From Clostridia bacterium (GTDB lineage: Bacteria > Bacillota > Clostridia > DUPQ01), in contig JAUVJE010000094.1 in assembly GCA_030592355.1 (NCBI GenBank), forward strand, positions 1-9,029: a stretch of DNA of 9,029 nucleotides, given 5' to 3'. A program made the translations under genes and the position numbers. The notes below the pieces were generated by a model. That model saw only the letters and a list, made by a program, of their open reading frames with translations, did no database searches and was not told where the DNA came from. This document shows positions 5,847 through 9,029 of this stretch, piece after piece (the stretch's first letter is position 1; each line of letters opens with the position of its first letter).

Positions 5847-6806
5847 ATGAAAAAGAAACTAATAATTTTAACAATTCTGATTGTATCCCTTGCTATGATT
5901 ATGGGGGGTTGCCAGACTGATAAAACAGAAGCTACTCCATCTCCAACGGCAGTGGCTACCCCAACACCGACTCCAGTGCCAACACCTGAAGATACATCTT
6001 ATGTTGTTACAGACTCACAGGGTAATGAAGTTGCATTTGAAGAAACTCCAAAAACCATTGTATCACTTGCCCCCAGCATCACTGAAATTATTTTTGCAAT
6101 AGAATGCGAAAGCAAGCTTGTCGCAAGAACCGACTGGTGCAACTATCCCGAAGCAGTTATGGATTATGTATCTATAGGCAACATTGACCAGCCGGATGTT
6201 GAAAAAATCATCGAACTCCAGCCTGAAGTAGTCATCCTTACGGAAATGACCAAGCAGGAACTGGCACTTCAGATTAAAGATGCCGGAATTCCCATTGTTG
6301 TAGTTGATGAAGAAGATTCATTCAACGGAGCGTACAAATGCATTGAAATCGTCGGAACTGTTCTGGGCGCCGATGATAAGGCTGCAGAAGTTGTTACTGC
6401 TATGAAAACCGATATTGACTCCATTATCGCAAAAGTTGCGGAAGCCGAGAAAAAAACCGTTTACTATGTAATGGGTTATGGTGAATACGGCGACTACACA
6501 GCTGGTAAAGGCACATTCATAAGTGATATGATAGCTGCAGCAGGCGGCATCAATGTTGCCGATGACACAGAAGGTTGGACATACAGCATAGAGAAATTAG
6601 TTGAACACAATCCTGATTTACTTCTGCTTTCTTTATGGTCTCCCACTGACGGACTCAAAGAGGCAAACGGATACAAAGATCTGACAGCTGTCAAAGAAGA
6701 TAAGATGTTCACACTCGACGACGACTCCCTTCAGCGTCTTGGTCCAAGATTGGGTGAAGCTTTTGAGGCTATGGCCAAAGCAATACATCCGGAATTGTTT
6801 GAATAG
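5847..6806 (+). CDS. btuF: cobalamin-binding lipoprotein of the B12 ABC importer
   Basis: Protein of 319 residues that captures cobalamin outside the membrane and delivers it to the permease. The N-terminus is a lipoprotein signal, with KKK, a hydrophobic core, and lipobox MGGC with lipid-modified C22. A Thr/Pro-rich linker (about 29-48, TPTPTPVPTP) follows. The rest is a class III, helical-backbone solute-binding fold: VSLAPSITEIIFA near 72, WCNYPE near 97, GNIDQPDVEKIIELQPEVVI near 111-130, and RLGPRLGEAFEAMAKAIHPE at the C-terminus. By fold alone it could be a siderophore binder; the cobalamin riboswitch directly upstream makes B12 or a corrinoid the best call. AAGGAAG lies 5 nt before ATG 5847. 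It is the first gene of the operon and stops 3 nt before btuC. Confidence 0.92.
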   Translation: MKKKLIILTILIVSLAMIMGGCQTDKTEATPSPTAVATPTPTPVPTPEDTSYVVTDSQGNEVAFEETPKTIVSLAPSITEIIFAIECESKLVARTDWCNYPEAVMDYVSIGNIDQPDVEKIIELQPEVVILTEMTKQELALQIKDAGIPIVVVDEEDSFNGAYKCIEIVGTVLGADDKAAEVVTAMKTDIDSIIAKVAEAEKKTVYYVMGYGEYGDYTAGKGTFISDMIAAAGGINVADDTEGWTYSIEKLVEHNPDLLLLSLWSPTDGLKEANGYKDLTAVKEDKMFTLDDDSLQRLGPRLGEAFEAMAKAIHPELFE

Positions 6807-6809
6807 AAC

Positions 6810-7862
6810 ATGAGAATGGAGAAAAAAACCACATATACCCTTGTATATATAGCTTTCTTTACTGCATTGGCTGCTGCCATTGTGTTTTCAGCAGGCACCG
6901 GATCGGCAAACATAGGTTTTTTAAACAGTTTCCGCATCCTGATTTCAAGGATACCTCTGGTTAATCGGTTGGTAGATATATCATCACTGCCCGACTCCTA
7001 CTCAACAATTATTTTTTCAATAAGAATGCCCCGTATTATCGCATCCGTATTAGTCGGAACGGGACTTTCGGTTTGCGGGGTTGTTTTTCAGGGAATGTTC
7101 CGCAATCCCATGGCAGACCCGTATGTTCTCGGGATATCATCAGGAGCAGTTCTTGGGGCGGCAATTGCCTTTGTTACAGGAACCCAGGCTACTCTATTTA
7201 ATCTCGGTCTGGTTCCTCTGTATGCCTTTATAGGCGCTATAGCCGCTACTACAATCGTATACCTGATTGCCCAAAAAGGGGGCAGACTGGTTACAAACAC
7301 ATTAATTTTGTCCGGAATCGCAATTGGCTTTTTATGCTCATCAATAATTTCCCTTATTATCATTGCCTCAAGGGAACAAGCCCATCGCATCATCTTCTGG
7401 ACAATGGGGAGCATGACCGGTTCCAGTTGGCAGACTGTCACGGTTATGCTCCCTTTTATTATTTTGGGCACCATAATTCTTTTATTGAATTCAAACAATC
7501 TGAATATACTCTCAACGGGAGACGAAACTGCTGTATCCCTTGGCATTAACGCAGGGCTTCTAAAGAAAATACTCTTGCTAATAGCCTCTATGATAACGGC
7601 GGTCAGCGTTTGTTTCTGCGGCACTATAGGATTTGTCGGATTAATCATCCCCCATGCCGTTCGCTTTATAACAGGTCCCAACCACAGGAGGTTGATGCCC
7701 GTTTCAGCACTTGCGGGAGCAATATTCCTTTTATTATGCGACACTGCCGCCAGGACTTTATTTTCACCTACCGAAATCCCGATAGGCGTTCTTACCGCAC
7801 TTATGGGCGTTCCATTCTTCATATCACTTATCATTCGCAGCAAAAAGAGGTCCCACGCATGA
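6810..7862 (+). CDS. btuC: cobalamin ABC importer permease (FecCD/BtuC family)
   Basis: Integral membrane protein of 350 residues with about ten hydrophobic helices, the usual size for BtuC. It forms the translocation path as a homodimer. Family landmarks are RMPR (72-75), FRNPMADPYVLGISSGAVLG (97-116), FWTMGSMTG (196-204), GDETAVSLGI (237-246), GTIGFVGLIIPHAVRF (271-286) and EIPIGVLTALMGVPFF (322-337). The segment around GLIIPH to RRL is the cytoplasmic coupling region that docks on the ATPase. The start at ATG 6810 is 3 nt after the btuF stop. A second ATG at 6816 is possible, and neither has a good ribosome binding site, so translation is probably coupled to btuF. Its end overlaps btuD by 4 nt. 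Riboswitch context supports B12 over iron-siderophore. Confidence 0.93.
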   Translation: MRMEKKTTYTLVYIAFFTALAAAIVFSAGTGSANIGFLNSFRILISRIPLVNRLVDISSLPDSYSTIIFSIRMPRIIASVLVGTGLSVCGVVFQGMFRNPMADPYVLGISSGAVLGAAIAFVTGTQATLFNLGLVPLYAFIGAIAATTIVYLIAQKGGRLVTNTLILSGIAIGFLCSSIISLIIIASREQAHRIIFWTMGSMTGSSWQTVTVMLPFIILGTIILLLNSNNLNILSTGDETAVSLGINAGLLKKILLLIASMITAVSVCFCGTIGFVGLIIPHAVRFITGPNHRRLMPVSALAGAIFLLLCDTAARTLFSPTEIPIGVLTALMGVPFFISLIIRSKKRSHA

Positions 7863-8647
7863 AAATACTTGCCGTAGATAATCTGCATTTCTCATATGGG
7901 AAGACCGAAGTCTTAAAAGGAATTTCAATGGATTTTTACCGGGGAACATTTTATGGAATAATCGGGCCAAACGGCTGCGGTAAAAGCACACTGCTAAAAA
8001 ATCTATACGGTTATCTTACCCCGGCTGCCGGAAAAGTCAGCATTTATGATGAAAATATAAAACACATGAAAGCTAAACAACGCTCCAAATTTATTGCATA
8101 TGTCCCTCAGGAAACACAGACAGGATTTGATTTTTCTGTATATGATGTTATCGCAATGGGAAGAAATCCCCATCACAGCGGCCTCCAGCTTTTGTCATCG
8201 GAAGATCATGACAAGATAATGGAAGCCATGGAAGAAACCAGCACAACTCATTTAAAAAACAAGAGCATAAATGAATTATCCGGAGGAGAAAAGCAAAGGG
8301 CAATACTGGCAAGGGCTTTTACGCAGGATTCAGAAATAATTCTCATGGATGAACCGGTGTCCATGCTGGATATCAATCATCAAATTGAAATAATGGATTT
8401 GGCAAAATCACTCGCCGATAAAAAATTCAAGACTATCATATGTGTACTGCACGACCTTAATCTCGCCGCCCAATATGCCCAGCATATTTTTCTGATGTCC
8501 CATGGAAATTTAGTGCATTCAGGTATGCAGGCCGATGTGCTCAAGCAGCAAATACTCACGGATGTATACGGTGTATCAGTCAGAGTCAACTACGATGCTG
8601 AATCCGGGTTGAAAACCATAACCCCTCTTTCAAGGCTAAATACCTGA
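7859..8647 (+). CDS. btuD: cobalamin ABC importer ATP-binding protein
   Basis: Cytoplasmic ATPase of 262 residues that powers the BtuC permease. All nucleotide-binding elements are intact: Walker A GPNGCGKST (36-44), Q-loop Q84 in YVPQET, signature LSGGEKQR (140-147), Walker B IILMDEP with D164 and E165, D-loop near 168-171 and switch H198 in VLHDLNLAAQYA. The latter helix is typical of the FecE/BtuD/HemV class. The frame stays open upstream to 7610, but that part lies inside btuC in another frame. ATG 7859 has AGAGG 8 nt upstream and forms an ATGA overlap with the btuC stop, so it is the true start. It is the last gene of the operon; no intrinsic terminator is visible in the 20 bp before the converging gene. 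Confidence 0.94.
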   Translation: MKILAVDNLHFSYGKTEVLKGISMDFYRGTFYGIIGPNGCGKSTLLKNLYGYLTPAAGKVSIYDENIKHMKAKQRSKFIAYVPQETQTGFDFSVYDVIAMGRNPHHSGLQLLSSEDHDKIMEAMEETSTTHLKNKSINELSGGEKQRAILARAFTQDSEIILMDEPVSMLDINHQIEIMDLAKSLADKKFKTIICVLHDLNLAAQYAQHIFLMSHGNLVHSGMQADVLKQQILTDVYGVSVRVNYDAESGLKTITPLSRLNT

Positions 8648-8667
8648 TTACCATATCAACTCATTCT

Positions 8668-9029
8668 CTAAACCACACGTCTCTTTTTTCGACTTACTGA
8701 AATAAAAATCATCACTAGAACTAAGAACCCAATCATTAATACAATTCCGATTCCAATCAGCACCTGTTTCTTTCCAAGTATAAAATATCCACCCGACCAT
8801 TCAGATATTTCATCTGAATTTCTATTAACTTGCTTTTCAACAACCTCTTTCACTTTTTCATCACCGAGTCTTATGTGAAAAACCCGTTCTTTTTCCTTAA
8901 GCCTTCCCGGCTCATTTCCTGTTATTTCAGCATTCGCCTTATATTCCCCGGCTCCGGTTATTTTACCTGAAATATCAAAGCATGCCAGACAATCGGTTTT
9001 GCGGTATACGATATCCATTTTATTTTCAC
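8668..9029 (-). CDS. 3' part of a membrane-anchored protein of unknown function
   Basis: The frame ends at 8668 and remains open to the window edge at 9029. ATG 9018 is available but has no ribosome binding site in the 11 nt visible before it, so this is more likely the C-terminal part of a longer gene. Counted from that ATG, residues 1-80 are hydrophilic with CLAC (10-13) and a beta-rich stretch (FDISGKITGAGEYKANAEI), perhaps an Ig-like extracellular module. Residues 86-108 form one strong hydrophobic helix, followed by the basic tail SRKKRRVV. This arrangement predicts an extracellular domain held by a C-terminal transmembrane anchor with a short cytoplasmic tail. It is not an LPXTG sortase signal. 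It faces btuD tail to tail and shows no sign of belonging to B12 uptake. Confidence 0.6.
   Translation of the reverse strand, partial: ENKMDIVYRKTDCLACFDISGKITGAGEYKANAEITGNEPGRLKEKERVFHIRLGDEKVKEVVEKQVNRNSDEISEWSGGYFILGKKQVLIGIGIVLMIGFLVLVMIFISVSRKKRRVV

Noticed and set aside
7610..7858. An 83-residue N-terminal extension of BtuD
   Set aside because: The frame is open but overlaps btuC in another frame. ATG 7859 has a good ribosome binding site and gives a standard-length ATPase with the usual ATGA junction.
7088..7888. A 266-codon open frame on the minus strand
   Set aside because: It lies antisense to btuC, whose family motifs are unmistakable on the plus strand. The antisense peptide has no recognisable motif and is a shadow of the permease codon pattern.
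5847..8647. The ABC importer as an iron-siderophore system
   Set aside because: BtuCDF and siderophore importers look alike at protein level, but the operon is led by a full cobalamin riboswitch and no Fur-like box was noticed, so B12 uptake is the better call.
1..9029. CRISPR array, tRNA, toxin-antitoxin or phage-defence genes
   Set aside because: No regularly spaced repeats, cloverleaf sequences or proteins of such families were seen in any frame.

Overview
The window reads as a piece of a low-to-moderate GC Gram-positive chromosome, most likely from the Clostridia. Pointers are the strong AGGA/GGAGG-type ribosome binding sites, TTG starts, a lipoprotein solute-binding protein on a Pro/Thr-rich linker, and a transcription-terminating cobalamin riboswitch. 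Cellulolytic clostridia of the Acetivibrio/Ruminiclostridium kind would fit, but that is inference. No tRNA, rRNA, CRISPR array, transposase or phage gene was seen.

Layout. Positions 1-196 hold no intact gene, only an AT-rich hairpin and a possible C-terminal coding remnant on the minus strand. A minus-strand gene (197 to about 1963) encodes an uncharacterised cytoplasmic protein that looks like an alpha/alpha-toroid glycan-active enzyme. It diverges from a plus-strand ABC exporter half-transporter (2131-3858). Positions 3859-4119 are a gene-free stretch full of inverted repeats, a candidate small repetitive element. Next is a minus-strand PlsC-like acyltransferase with a zinc ribbon and an extra C-terminal domain (4120-5289).

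The 5290-5846 stretch carries a long perfect hairpin inside a possible 27-codon ORF, a strong sigma-A promoter, a complete cobalamin riboswitch and an intrinsic terminator with a competing antiterminator. It controls a compact btuF-btuC-btuD operon (5847-8647) for vitamin B12 uptake: lipoprotein capture, membrane permease, cytoplasmic ATPase. The genes are joined by a 3-nt gap and a 4-nt ATGA overlap. With B12 bound the leader should terminate; without B12 the operon is read. Facing the operon across 20 bp is the 3' part of a minus-strand gene for a membrane-anchored protein that runs off the window.

The operon and exporter are ordinary. The least explained pieces are the inverted-repeat block at 3866-4108, the hairpin/mini-ORF upstream of the B12 promoter, the extended acyltransferase and the toroid protein. 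I did not find convincing evidence of a wholly new multi-gene system.
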